NCBI GenBank assembly: GCA_021776785.1
Contig: JAJFFF010000024.1
Span: 62,001-126,000 of the forward strand
Source: Planctomycetota bacterium
GTDB lineage: Bacteria; Planctomycetota; PLA2
Direction of reading: 5' to 3'
Length of the DNA: 64,000 nt
Within the stretch, counting starts at the first letter, position 1, and every line of letters starts with the position of its first letter. The position numbers and the translations under genes are program-made. This document shows positions 51,308-60,585 of this stretch, in pieces. Under the pieces are notes generated by a model. That model did not search any database. It was not told the DNA's origin and was given only the letters and a program-made list of their open reading frames with translations.

Positions 51308-53661
51308 GCGACGGAGCGGGACGCCGGACGTTTCTGAAGACGCTCGCCGCTGGCTCCGTCGTTGCGGCGTTTGGTTGCGACAGCAAAAGAGCAGAGCAGT
51401 TGGCGGACCAAGCAGTGCCCGCGGGGATCGATCCCTCGGAACTCAATTGGGGTAAGGCACCGTGCCGGTTTTGCGGAACCGGATGCGGCGTCGAAGTGGG
51501 CGTGCACAAGGGGCGTGCGGTCGCCGTGCGCGGCGACGAGAAGAGCCCCGTGAACAAAGGGCTCTTGTGCGTGAAGGGCTACCACCTGCCTGGATTCTTG
51601 TATGGCAAGGACCGCTTGACGCATCCGCTGCGCCGCCAGCCCGACGGTTCGTATCAGAAGATTTCGTGGGACGCCGCACTCGACTTGATCGCCGAAAAGT
51701 ACGGCGCGGCTTTGGATGACCACGGACCCGACGCCGTCTCGATCTACGGATCCGGACAATGGACCGTGTTCGATGGTTACGCCGCGCTCAAGTGGATCAA
51801 GGGCGGAATGAGGTCCAACAACCTCGAGCCCAATGCGCGCCTCTGCATGGCGAGCGCCGTGATGGGTTTCATGACCCAGTTTCAAAGCGACGAGCCGATG
51901 GGTTGCTATGACGACATCGAGCTGACCGACGACATCGTGCTCTGGGGTCACAACGCGGCCGAGATGCACCCGGTGCTGTACAGCCGCATGCTGGAGGCCA
52001 AGCGGAAGCGGCCGACGATGCGCATCATCGACTTGGGTACGCGCCGGACACCGACGTCGGACTACGCCGACGTGTACATCGAGTTTCGCCCCGGCTCCGA
52101 TCTCGCGATCGCCAACGGCATTCTGTATCTGATGCTAAAGAACGGCGACTTCGACAAGGCGTTCATCGACAAGCATGTCGTGTTCATGCGCGGGATCGAG
52201 GACGTTGACGAGATCGGCTACGGATGCTTTGGAGATCAGGCGGAGCGGTACACGTTTAAGGACAAGGGCCGCCGGTCGAACATCGACGAGCTGCGGACGT
52301 TTCTCGCGGACTACACGCCCGAGAAAGTGTCCGCGATCTCCGGTGTTCCCGTGGCGCAGATTGAGCTGCTCGCCAAGATCTACGGCGACTCGAGCCGCAA
52401 CACGCTCAGCACGTGGTGCATGGGCGTGAACCAACACTATCGCGGCACGTGGATGAACAATCTCATCACGAACTTGCACCTTGTCACCGGCAAGATATGC
52501 AAGCCGGGGTCGAATCCGTTCTCCATGACCGGACAACCGTCCGCGTGCGGAACCGCGCGCGAAGTCGGAACGCTGTGCAACCGTTTGCCCGCTGACATGC
52601 TCGTCACCAAGCCGGAGCACCGCGCCAAGTGCGAGAAAGCGTGGGGGCTCAAGCCGGGAACGATTCCTTCCAAAGTCGGCTACCACACGATGGACCTGTT
52701 TCGTGCGTGGACGCGTGGCGACGTCAAGGTGATGTGGGTGCAAGTCACGAACCCGTGGCAGACCATCCCCAATCTCGACCGCATCGGCAGGAACTGGAAA
52801 GACGACCAGTTCCTCGTCGTTTCCGAGATCTACCCGACCGTTACGTCCGCTGTTGCGGACTTGATTTTGCCGTCCGCGGCGTGGATCGAGCGCGAGGGCG
52901 TGTTCGGCAACTCCGAACGCCGCACGCAGCAGTGGAACCAACTCGTCGCGCCGCCGGGTGAAGCCAAAGAAGACGCGTGGCAGATCATCGAGGTTGCCAA
53001 GCGCATGAACATGGGGCACCTGTTCCCGTACACCGATGACAACTGGCATGAGGAGATGTACGAGGAGTACCGCTCCCTTGGCCTCGGCACCGGTAAGGAT
53101 CTCGCGTCCTATGAGCAGCTCCGGGGCGCGCGCGGGTTGCGTTGGCCTGTGGTCGATGGAAAGGAAACGCGCTACCGCTACACCGCGGGGCACGACCCCT
53201 ACGTCAAAAAAGACGACGTCCATTTCTACAAGGCCAAAAAGTATGGCGAGAAGGCGGCGTTTTGGTTGCGCCCGTATCACGCGCCTCCCGAGGAGCCCGA
53301 CAAGGACTTCCCGTTCTGGTTGTGTACAGGCCGCGTGCTTGAACACTGGCACACGGGAACGATGACGCGTCGCATCAAGGAGCTGCACCAAGCCGTGCCG
53401 AGTGCTTACGTGGAGATGAACCCGGCCGATGCAACCGCTCTGGGCTGCAGCGAAGGAGATGTCGTGCGCCTCAAGAGTCGGCGCGGCGAACTGGACCTAT
53501 CCGTCGTAACGCGCGGGCGGGGGCGCCCGCCGCGCGGCAGTGTATTCGTCCCGTTTTTCGACGAGGGTCGTCTCATCAATCGCCTCACGCTGGACTCGAT
53601 GTGCAACATCAGCAAGGAACCGGACTACAAGAAATGCGCTGTCAGCATCGAGCGCGTCTAA
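51304..53661 (+). CDS. napA: NapA-type molybdopterin nitrate reductase
   Basis: The product has 785 residues. The twin-arginine signal is GRRTFLKTLAAGS. The N-terminal 4Fe-4S site is CRFCGTGCGV with a fourth cysteine in GLLCVKG. The molybdenum region reads PNARLCMASAVMGF, where cysteine is the expected ligand of NapA-type enzymes. Other NapA-like features are GMRSNNLEPNARLCM, GHNAAEMHPVLYSRML and LPSAAWIEREGVFGNSERRT. It is slightly shorter than typical NapA (about 830). It acts in the periplasm and should reduce nitrate to nitrite. Formate dehydrogenase-like activity is less likely. The stop overlaps the NapB-like gene. Confidence 0.9.
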   Translation: MSDGAGRRTFLKTLAAGSVVAAFGCDSKRAEQLADQAVPAGIDPSELNWGKAPCRFCGTGCGVEVGVHKGRAVAVRGDEKSPVNKGLLCVKGYHLPGFLYGKDRLTHPLRRQPDGSYQKISWDAALDLIAEKYGAALDDHGPDAVSIYGSGQWTVFDGYAALKWIKGGMRSNNLEPNARLCMASAVMGFMTQFQSDEPMGCYDDIELTDDIVLWGHNAAEMHPVLYSRMLEAKRKRPTMRIIDLGTRRTPTSDYADVYIEFRPGSDLAIANGILYLMLKNGDFDKAFIDKHVVFMRGIEDVDEIGYGCFGDQAERYTFKDKGRRSNIDELRTFLADYTPEKVSAISGVPVAQIELLAKIYGDSSRNTLSTWCMGVNQHYRGTWMNNLITNLHLVTGKICKPGSNPFSMTGQPSACGTAREVGTLCNRLPADMLVTKPEHRAKCEKAWGLKPGTIPSKVGYHTMDLFRAWTRGDVKVMWVQVTNPWQTIPNLDRIGRNWKDDQFLVVSEIYPTVTSAVADLILPSAAWIEREGVFGNSERRTQQWNQLVAPPGEAKEDAWQIIEVAKRMNMGHLFPYTDDNWHEEMYEEYRSLGLGTGKDLASYEQLRGARGLRWPVVDGKETRYRYTAGHDPYVKKDDVHFYKAKKYGEKAAFWLRPYHAPPEEPDKDFPFWLCTGRVLEHWHTGTMTRRIKELHQAVPSAYVEMNPADATALGCSEGDVVRLKSRRGELDLSVVTRGRGRPPRGSVFVPFFDEGRLINRLTLDSMCNISKEPDYKKCAVSIERV

Positions 53662-54200
53662 CGCTGGCGCTTCTCGTCTGCACGGCGGCGTGCGGCAACT
53701 CGGAACGCAGCGCGAACGGCGTCGCCTCCAAGAGTGCGGCGCACGTGCGTGCGGAGCGGCGCGCGTACGATGGCGCGCCGCCCGTGATTCCCCACGATGT
53801 GTTTTCGGCGAACTGCACCGCGTGTCACAACGAGAAGGGCCTTTTGGTCCCGGGGGTTGGATTCGCGCCCAACATGCCGCATGCGAAGACCGTTGGCGTC
53901 GGCAAGCAGGCCCGTTGCACCCAGTGTCACGTCTATCGCAAGACGGAAGAGACGTTTCGCGACAGCCTGTTCGCAGGGCTTCATCAGGATCTTCGCAAAG
54001 GGCGTCGCCACCACGTTTTTGCGCCACCCGTGATGCCGCACGCGACGCTCATGCGGGAAAACTGCCAGGCGTGCCACACCGGCCCCGCGGCCCGCGAAGA
54101 GATTCGATGCCGCCACCCGGAACGCACTCGGTGTACGCAGTGCCACATGGAGCGGACGACGACGACCGAGTTTCCACCGGCGGTCCGGCGAACGGACTGA
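53634..54200 (+). CDS. Tetraheme NapB-like lipoprotein
   Basis: The product has 188 residues. A lipoprotein signal ends in LVCTAAC. Four heme sites are CTACH, CTQCH, CQACH and CTQCH. Two similar halves begin with PPVIPHDVFSANCTACH and PPVMPHATLMRENCQACH, each like the two-heme NapB subunit (P-x-I-P-H followed by CxxCH and CTQCHV). Standard NapB has two hemes, so this looks like an internal duplication. It should pass electrons to NapA. The ATG at 53634 overlaps napA by 28 bp. It is the last gene of the respiratory operon. Confidence 0.85.
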   Translation: MRCQHRARLTLALLVCTAACGNSERSANGVASKSAAHVRAERRAYDGAPPVIPHDVFSANCTACHNEKGLLVPGVGFAPNMPHAKTVGVGKQARCTQCHVYRKTEETFRDSLFAGLHQDLRKGRRHHVFAPPVMPHATLMRENCQACHTGPAAREEIRCRHPERTRCTQCHMERTTTTEFPPAVRRTD

Positions 54201-54211
54201 ATCCGGCTGAG

Positions 54212-55174
54212 CTACCTTCGGAACTCGGGTTCTGAATCTTCCAAGAGCGCGGTGGGAACGACCAGCACCGGGCCTCGCGCATGACGCACAACGGACTCGG
54301 CGACACTGCCCATCGTCAACCGGTCCAATCCTGTGCGCCCATGCGTGCCCATCAAAATCAGGTCTGGTTTCGCCTTCTCTTCAAACTGCAAAATCTCTTG
54401 CGCGGGCCTGCCGGTGGCCACGAGCGGCGCTTGCTTGCCCGCTTTTCGAACTCGCGTACCGAGGCGTTCGAGCTCGCGCGTGCTCCACTCTTCGGCGATT
54501 TTTATGCTTTCTTGGGGCGCCGTCATCGGCGTGCCGTAGAGCCCGTAGTCGGTCACCGCTTCCACGACGTGCGCAAGCGTGACTTGGCCACCGGAGCCGG
54601 CAATGACGTCGGCAACATCGGCCAACGCGGCGGCGTGTGACGAGAGATCGAGCGTCGCGAGCACGTGCCGCATGTCGTGAAACAAGACATCCGCTTCGCC
54701 GTCGGGCGGCTGGCGCAACGTCAACACGGGAACCGAAGTTCCCCGCAAAACGGCGGAGGCGGTGCTGCCGACGAACGCGCGCCGCCAACCGCGCCGGCCG
54801 ACGGCCGACATGCAAATCCAATCGAACGACTCTTCGCGCGCGAGATCGCAAATAGCGTCGGCGGCGGAGTCGGCTTCGATGACCCGGAGTTCGATCGAGT
54901 TGGCCGCATCCACGCCGAGCGCGCTCGTGACAAACGCTTTTAACTTGGACTCGTTTTCTGTGCGCCTGCGCTTGAGCGCTTCGTCTCCATCCACGAATAT
55001 TCCAAACGTGGCGATGGAATCCTGCACCCAATGCGCACGCGTATCGACGTAGAGGGCGGTCAGTTCGGCGCCAAAGCGATCCACAACGCCTCGTGCTGCG
55101 GCGAGGCTGGCGTGCGAGGCCTCGGACAGATCGACAGGAGCGAGCACGCGGGCGGGTTGAGGGGGCTGCGACAT
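54212..55174 (-). CDS. Tandem universal stress protein
   Basis: The product has 320 residues with two Usp domains. The first starts at VLAPVDLSEASHASL and ends with the ATP-type loop SAVGRRGWRRAFVGS, where one glycine differs; the second has the complete loop MGTHGRTGLDRLTMGS. Usp proteins bind ATP or scaffold stress responses in the cytosol. The ATG at 55174 places the start right before the first Usp strand. It is convergent with the nitrate operon, 11 bp apart, and divergent from the histidine kinase gene 194 bp away. Confidence 0.9.
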   Translation of the reverse strand: MSQPPQPARVLAPVDLSEASHASLAAARGVVDRFGAELTALYVDTRAHWVQDSIATFGIFVDGDEALKRRRTENESKLKAFVTSALGVDAANSIELRVIEADSAADAICDLAREESFDWICMSAVGRRGWRRAFVGSTASAVLRGTSVPVLTLRQPPDGEADVLFHDMRHVLATLDLSSHAAALADVADVIAGSGGQVTLAHVVEAVTDYGLYGTPMTAPQESIKIAEEWSTRELERLGTRVRKAGKQAPLVATGRPAQEILQFEEKAKPDLILMGTHGRTGLDRLTMGSVAESVVRHARGPVLVVPTALLEDSEPEFRR

Positions 55175-55368
55175 GGTGGGCAAGAGCGCAAACAAGGCTC
55201 CAACCGAGAGCGGCCGCAATACAAGAGCCCGGGCGGCGGATCGGGTGAGATCGCGCGGAGTCTCCCGCGCATCGAGACTCCCGTGTATGGGGTCTCTCCT
55301 GCATGAGGCGCGGACTATCTTCGAGTCGCGCATGCGAATGGCGGAGGGATCCGTAGAATCGGGAACTC

Positions 55369-57192
55369 ATGCACGACCCCAGCCAGTGGCACGCAAGTGC
55401 GTTTCGCGGACTTGCGGACCCGGTTGTCGTCGAAGCGGCGGACGGCATCATTCTCGATGTGAACCCAGAGGCGGAGCGTGTCTACGGCTGGGCTCGCGAA
55501 GAGTTGGTGGGGCAGTCGTACCAAGTCCTAGTGCCTCCGAACCGTCACGCATCCGCACAGGTGCAGCGCGCCGAGTGCCTCAAAGGCGTGGCGATTCGCG
55601 GTCGGCCGTGCACACGCCGCAGCCGTTCCGGCGCGACCTATCCGGTGACCGCCGACCTAACGCTTGTCGAGGACGACATTCTCGTCGTGCATACGCGCCA
55701 TCTTCCGCAGTTGCTCGGGGATCAACTCGACCTGGCCGCACGCGAGGAGCGCTACCGATCGTTGGTGCAGGCGATCTTGGACACGGCGGTCGATGCGATC
55801 TTGACGATCGACGAGTCAGGTAGCGTCGAATCGATGAATCGGGCCGCCACGCGATTGTTCCGCTATCACCCCGAAGAGGTACTCGGGCAAAACATCAAGA
55901 TGCTCATGCCCTCTCCGGATCGGGAGCGCCACGATGGGTACTTAGAGCGCTACCGAGAGACGAGCGAGCCGCGCATTATCGGCGTCGGACGTGAGGTGGT
56001 TGGGCTTCGAAAAGACGGGACGACGTTTCCCTGTCATCTCGCCGTGAGTGAAGTGCACTACCAAGGACGGCGCGTGTTCGCCGGCTTTGTCCGTGACGTT
56101 TCGGAAATCCGCGCCGCGCAAAACGACCTTCGCGCGGAGCGCGATTTCGCCGAGAGCCTGATCGACGCCGCGCAGGTCATCGTCTTGCTGCTGGATCCGA
56201 ACGGCCATGTCTTGCGATTCAACCGCTACCTCGAGGAGATTACCGGGTACCGCAAGGAGGACGTGCGGGGCGGTAACTGGATGCAGGACTTCATTCCCGA
56301 GCGCGCGCGGGCACGCGTGGCCCATGTCTTTGAGCGTGCGTTGCAGGGCCAGTCGACGGACGGCTACGTAAACGACATCGTTACGCGGGCCGGGGACGAG
56401 CGCACGATTGCGTGGTGGAACCGCGCTCTTGAAGATGAAGCCGGAAACCTCGTCGGTGTTTTGGCGGTCGGCCACGACATCACCGAGTTGCGTCGGGTCC
56501 AAGGCGAACTCGTGCAGGCGGAACGGCTTGCCGGCATCGGCGAGATGATCACGGGACTCGCGCACGAGAGCCGCAACGCGTTGCAGCGCATTCAAGCGAA
56601 TCTTGAGATGTTGGAGCTCGAAATCGATGCGAACCCAAGCGCGAAGCGCTACGCGGCGCGCATCCAAGAGTCCCAAGATTACTTGTCCCATCTCTACGAG
56701 GAGGTGCGCGGGTATGCGAAGCCGGTTCAGTTGGCGCGGACGTCGTGCGATCTGCGGCGCCTCTGGCGGGCGACTTGGGCGGAGTTGTTCGGCGCCGAGG
56801 GGATGGAGCTCGTCGATGCCACGGATGCCGTCCCGCTGATCACCGACGCCGATCCGTTTCTCGTGGGCCAGGTGTTTCGAAACCTCTTCGAAAACGCCGT
56901 AGCGGCTTGCGGCGGCCGAGGGCGTGTGCAGATCGAGGCGTTGCCGGAGCTGGAACCGGACGGCCGCCCGGGTGTGAGGCTCCGCATCGCTGATGACGGA
57001 CCGGGGATTGCCGCCGAAATCCAAGGCCGCGTGTTTCAACCGTTTTTTACGACGAAGACGAAGGGAACCGGTCTCGGGCTCGCGATTGTGCGCCGTCTCA
57101 TCGAGGCCCATGGCGGAACGATCGTCCCGGATCGCAGTCCGTTGGGCGGGGCCGCGTTCTTGCTGCAACTTCCGAAAGTCAATGACGCATGA
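55369..57192 (+). CDS. Triple-PAS sensor histidine kinase
   Basis: The product has 607 residues without membrane segments. There are three PAS-like units (about 5-110, 125-245 and 260-375; ILTIDESGSVESMNRAATRL, VLRFNRYLEEITGYRKED). The kinase core has the phospho-acceptor histidine in MITGLAHESRNALQRIQ, N-box FENAVAACGGRG, G1 ADDGPGIA and G2 KGTGLGLAIV. Soluble PAS kinases often sense redox state or oxygen, which suits a place beside respiratory genes. No cysteine- or heme-binding motif is obvious. It overlaps its response regulator by ATGA. Confidence 0.92.
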   Translation: MHDPSQWHASAFRGLADPVVVEAADGIILDVNPEAERVYGWAREELVGQSYQVLVPPNRHASAQVQRAECLKGVAIRGRPCTRRSRSGATYPVTADLTLVEDDILVVHTRHLPQLLGDQLDLAAREERYRSLVQAILDTAVDAILTIDESGSVESMNRAATRLFRYHPEEVLGQNIKMLMPSPDRERHDGYLERYRETSEPRIIGVGREVVGLRKDGTTFPCHLAVSEVHYQGRRVFAGFVRDVSEIRAAQNDLRAERDFAESLIDAAQVIVLLLDPNGHVLRFNRYLEEITGYRKEDVRGGNWMQDFIPERARARVAHVFERALQGQSTDGYVNDIVTRAGDERTIAWWNRALEDEAGNLVGVLAVGHDITELRRVQGELVQAERLAGIGEMITGLAHESRNALQRIQANLEMLELEIDANPSAKRYAARIQESQDYLSHLYEEVRGYAKPVQLARTSCDLRRLWRATWAELFGAEGMELVDATDAVPLITDADPFLVGQVFRNLFENAVAACGGRGRVQIEALPELEPDGRPGVRLRIADDGPGIAAEIQGRVFQPFFTTKTKGTGLGLAIVRRLIEAHGGTIVPDRSPLGGAAFLLQLPKVNDA

Positions 57193-57560
57193 CGCGGGCG
57201 CGCATTCTGGTGGCCGATGACGAGCCGGAGCTACAGGAGTATTTCGAGCGGATCGTGCCTCACCTCGGGCACGAACTGGTCGGCGTGGCGGCGTCCGGCG
57301 AAGAGCTCGTGTTGCTCGCGGCGCAGCTACGTCCCGACCTCATTGTCACCGACATCAAGATGGACGGGATCGATGGGCTGGAGGCCGTGGCCCGCATTCA
57401 GCGGGAGCGCGATGTTTCGGTCATCGTGATCTCTGGGTATGCTGATCGCGCGCGCGCCGACGCCGGTGCGGCGGCGCGCATTGATGCATATCTTCTGAAA
57501 CCCATCAAGAAGTCCGATCTCGCCGCGGCCATTCACTCCGTCCTCCGTAGTCGGACGTAG
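57189..57560 (+). CDS. Single-domain response regulator
   Basis: This 123-residue receiver has acidic residues in VADDEPELQ, phospho-acceptor aspartate in IVTDIKMDGIDG and lysine in YLLKPIKKSDL. There is no DNA-binding output; it presumably relays the signal of the PAS kinase with which it is coupled. The sequence resembles the antiterminator-like receiver class (ASGEELVLLAAQLRPDLI), but the ANTAR part is missing. Confidence 0.93.
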   Translation: MTRARILVADDEPELQEYFERIVPHLGHELVGVAASGEELVLLAAQLRPDLIVTDIKMDGIDGLEAVARIQRERDVSVIVISGYADRARADAGAAARIDAYLLKPIKKSDLAAAIHSVLRSRT

Positions 57561-57569
57561 GCGACGCGC

Positions 57570-58019
57570 TTATGCGTGCCGTGGAAAGTGCGCCAAGAGA
57601 TCGAGTGACGTCACGATACCCGCGATTTTGTCGTCACGCATCACGACGACGCGATGCACATGGTCGTCCACCATGCGCGCCGCCACATCGGCGAGGGGTG
57701 TGTTCTCGGCAACCGTCAGCACCGAGTCCGACATGATGTCTTGCACTTCCCGCGAGTCGAATTTGCTGTTCTCCCGATCCGCGGCCATGCCGAACTTGGG
57801 ATCGTCGGCGAGCATGCGTTCGACCAGGTCGGTCTTGGAGACGAGCCCAACGAGTCGGCCGTCTACTTGCACCACGGGCGCGCCGGAGATTCGATCTTCG
57901 GCAACGATGCGCGCAAACTCAACCAGCGGCGTGGCCGGCGTCACGGTGATGACGTGGGCCTGCATGATGTCGGCAATGGTTCGGGGAACGTTCGAGATGT
58001 GGGCCATACCCGTTGCCAT
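57570..58019 (-). CDS. CBS-pair protein
   Basis: The product has about 149 residues made of two CBS motifs (IMQAHVITVTPATPLVEFAR and IMSDSVLTVAENTPLADVAA). Stand-alone CBS pairs bind adenine nucleotides and report energy charge, or regulate a partner. Starts at 58019 (ATG) or 58007 (ATG) are both possible, without a clear ribosome site. It lies divergent from a Usp gene with a 129-bp intergenic gap; the neighbourhood of Usp, CBS and kinases suggests an energy or oxygen stress regulon. Confidence 0.9.
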   Translation of the reverse strand: MATGMAHISNVPRTIADIMQAHVITVTPATPLVEFARIVAEDRISGAPVVQVDGRLVGLVSKTDLVERMLADDPKFGMAADRENSKFDSREVQDIMSDSVLTVAENTPLADVAARMVDDHVHRVVVMRDDKIAGIVTSLDLLAHFPRHA

Positions 58020-58148
58020 GCACGAAGCTTGCCGTATCCCGCGCATTCGATTCTTGCGGCGAAGCGGGGCATTTGCCGCGCGAAACGACACCGGCGGTGG
58101 TTTTCCCTCGTGTTTCCGTACGGCACACTCCGTGTTCTCTTTTCCCGT

Positions 58149-59048
58149 ATGAAGTTTCAACGCATCCTTGCCCTCACGGACTTGAGTCCGCATTCGGTTA
58201 CCGGGCTGACGCTGGCGAACCATCTAGCCGCTCGTTGCGGCGCCAAAGTGACGGTTGGGTATGCCCACACCGAATCCGAAGGGCTGAAGCGATACGCGGG
58301 GAGCGAACGCGAGAACGTGGATCGGCTCGCTGCATGGGTGCGTGAGGAGGACGAGAGTCAGCTACAGATACTCGCGCGCGAGAACGTGGATCCGCTTCGC
58401 TTGGCTACGGTTTCGTTCGTCGAAGCCGAGAACGCGCGCGAGGGCGTGGACAAACTCATCGCGAAGAGTAAGCCCGACGTCGTCTGCATGGCGACGCACG
58501 GACGATCAGGACTCAAGCACATGTTGCTTGGAAGCGTCGCGGAGCACGCGATTCGTTCGGCGGGAGTGCCGGTGATGGTCACGCGGGAGAAGCAGCTTCC
58601 ACCGCACGGATCTCCGCTGACGGTTCACCTGGCGGTCGACCTCATGAGAGACCCGTCCGTCATGACGCGCCAAGTCGCGGAGTGGATGGGGCCAAACGAT
58701 CAAGTCCGGCTCGTCCACGTCATTGAGTCCGCGTACGTGGCGCCGGTTCTGTATGGACCGGATGCGGTCTTCAGTCAGCCGGACCGTGCCGTGCTTACGC
58801 GTGCGGCGCGTACGCAGCTCGAAGCGGTGTCTCTCGACGGTTCCGCCGCCCCGTCGTTGGTGTTCGACGTCCGGCACGGACGGCCTCGCCAGGAAATCCT
58901 AGATGCAGCGGCCGCCGAAGACGCGTCGCTTGTCGTCGTGGAGACGCACGGTCGCACCGGATTCGATCGGCTCATGTTGGGAAGTGTGGCCGAGTTCATC
59001 GTTCGCCGAAGCAAGCAACCGGTTTTGGTAATACCGGCCAAGGCGTAG
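58149..59048 (+). CDS. Tandem universal stress protein
   Basis: The product has 299 residues with two Usp domains (ILALTDLSPHSVTGLTLANH; ATHGRSGLKHMLLGS and ETHGRTGFDRLMLGS). Both ATP-loop signatures are intact. The first half resembles UspA of anaerobic stress regulons. The ATG at 58149 follows a stretch without a strong Shine-Dalgarno. It converges with the NtrC-type gene, 11 bp away. Confidence 0.92.
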   Translation: MKFQRILALTDLSPHSVTGLTLANHLAARCGAKVTVGYAHTESEGLKRYAGSERENVDRLAAWVREEDESQLQILARENVDPLRLATVSFVEAENAREGVDKLIAKSKPDVVCMATHGRSGLKHMLLGSVAEHAIRSAGVPVMVTREKQLPPHGSPLTVHLAVDLMRDPSVMTRQVAEWMGPNDQVRLVHVIESAYVAPVLYGPDAVFSQPDRAVLTRAARTQLEAVSLDGSAAPSLVFDVRHGRPRQEILDAAAAEDASLVVVETHGRTGFDRLMLGSVAEFIVRRSKQPVLVIPAKA

Positions 59049-59059
59049 CGCGCGAGTGG

Positions 59060-60487
59060 TTACGCCTTGCTCATTTTGTCGAGTCGGTAGCGGATTTGGT
59101 CGCGGGAGATTCCGAGGATCCGCGCAGCGCGGCTCTTGTTTCCGCCCGCACGCTCCATCGCTTGATGAATGAGGTGTCGCTCCAAGTCTTCCAGCGAAAC
59201 GCCGCCCGACGGAAGCGTATAGATCGCATCGTCGGTGATCGGCAGCGGCGCACTTGCCATTCTTGGTTGCGGGGGAGGCGGCGCCGGAACGTGGCGCGGC
59301 GCGGCGGTCGGATACCCGTCGTCCAGCAAAAGATCGTCCTCTTGCAACAGCCCTTCATGCGCAAACAGCATGGCGCGCTCCATGACGTTGCGCAGTTCGC
59401 GCACATTGCCGGGCCATGGATGAGTGCGCAGCCGATTCTTCGCCATCTCCGACAAACCCTCGACCGGGCGACCGAATTCGCCGATGAAGTGGCGGATGAA
59501 ACGATCCGCCAGCGGAAGGATGTCCTCGCGACGATCCCGCAACGGCGGGATGACGATCGGTACGACCCGCAAGCGATAGAGAAGGTCTGCTCGGAACTTC
59601 CCCTCCTCGACCAATGCGTTTAGATCGCGATGGGTCGCGGCGATGATGCGCACGTCGATGCTCACGGTCTCGGTGCTTCCAATGCGGGAAAACGATCGTT
59701 CCTCGAGGACGCCGAGGAGCTTGGCTTGCAATGCGAGCGGCATGTCTCCGATCTCATCAAGAAACACGGTTCCGCCGTCCGCGGCTTCGAACACGCCGTG
59801 GCGCTTTTCCTTCGCATCGGTAAACGCGCCCTTCTCGTGGCCCATCAACTCGGCCTCGAGCAGGTGTTCGGGTATGGCCGAACACGTGACCGTGTGAAAA
59901 GGACACGGCGCTCGCGCCGACGCATAGTGAATGGCGCGCGCGACCATCCCTTTGCCGGTCCCGCTCTCGCCCAGTAGCAAGACCGTGGAAGCCGGCGACT
60001 CCGCGACGCGCCCCGCTTGATCCAAGACGCGCTTCATCGCTTCGCTGTGCGCCACGATCGAAGCGAAACTGAATTCTTTCTGTTTGCGTTTGCGCCGCTC
60101 AACGACCTGCTTCTTCAGGCTTCCCGTCGTGCAAACACGAGCCAAAACAATTTCTAACTCGTCGATGTTGAGCGGTTTTTGCAGGTACGTCTCTGCGCCT
60201 CTTTGCATGGCACGCACGGCCGACTCGACGGAGCCGTGCGCCGTCATCATCAGTACAGGCGTTTCCGGCCACGTCGCCACGAGATCCGGCAACAGGTCAA
60301 GTCCGCTCTCGGTGCCGAGCTGCAAGTCCAGCAAGACCGCGTTCGGCGCGCTGGATGCCAACATCTCTCGCGCGGCCGCGACGGACGCCGCTTCTTGCGC
60401 GCCGTAGCCCAGCGCGCGGAGCGTTTCGACGAGCCCGAGGCGAAGGGCCGGGTCATCGTCGATAATGAGGATGTTGCGTTGTGACAT
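59060..60487 (-). CDS. NtrC-family sigma-54-dependent response regulator
   Basis: The product has 475 residues. The receiver (1-120) has IIDDDPALR, phospho-acceptor aspartate in VLLDLQLG and lysine in YLQKPLN. The AAA+ domain (about 140-375) has Walker A LGESGTGKG, the sigma-54 contact loop GAFTDA in place of the usual GAFTGA, and Walker B GGTVFLDEIGDM. The C-terminal Fis-like helix-turn-helix is NKSRAARILGISRDQIRYRL. It activates sigma-54 promoters on phosphorylation, probably by the kinase encoded divergently at 60586. The start is placed at 60487 on receiver alignment; in-frame starts upstream exist. Confidence 0.93.
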   Translation of the reverse strand: MSQRNILIIDDDPALRLGLVETLRALGYGAQEAASVAAAREMLASSAPNAVLLDLQLGTESGLDLLPDLVATWPETPVLMMTAHGSVESAVRAMQRGAETYLQKPLNIDELEIVLARVCTTGSLKKQVVERRKRKQKEFSFASIVAHSEAMKRVLDQAGRVAESPASTVLLLGESGTGKGMVARAIHYASARAPCPFHTVTCSAIPEHLLEAELMGHEKGAFTDAKEKRHGVFEAADGGTVFLDEIGDMPLALQAKLLGVLEERSFSRIGSTETVSIDVRIIAATHRDLNALVEEGKFRADLLYRLRVVPIVIPPLRDRREDILPLADRFIRHFIGEFGRPVEGLSEMAKNRLRTHPWPGNVRELRNVMERAMLFAHEGLLQEDDLLLDDGYPTAAPRHVPAPPPPQPRMASAPLPITDDAIYTLPSGGVSLEDLERHLIHQAMERAGGNKSRAARILGISRDQIRYRLDKMSKA

Positions 60488-60585
60488 GGAATGACGGAGA
60501 ACAAAGGACATACCCATGTTACGGAGTCGCGCGCGTCTAGCCTAGCGGGTGGATACGCGCGCGATTTCACCCGGTCATTACCCCC

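Noticed and set aside
51304-53661. Formate dehydrogenase assignment for the molybdoenzyme
   Set aside because: NapA-type wording around the molybdenum cysteine and the adjoining NapB-like gene support nitrate reductase more strongly, though homologues overlap.
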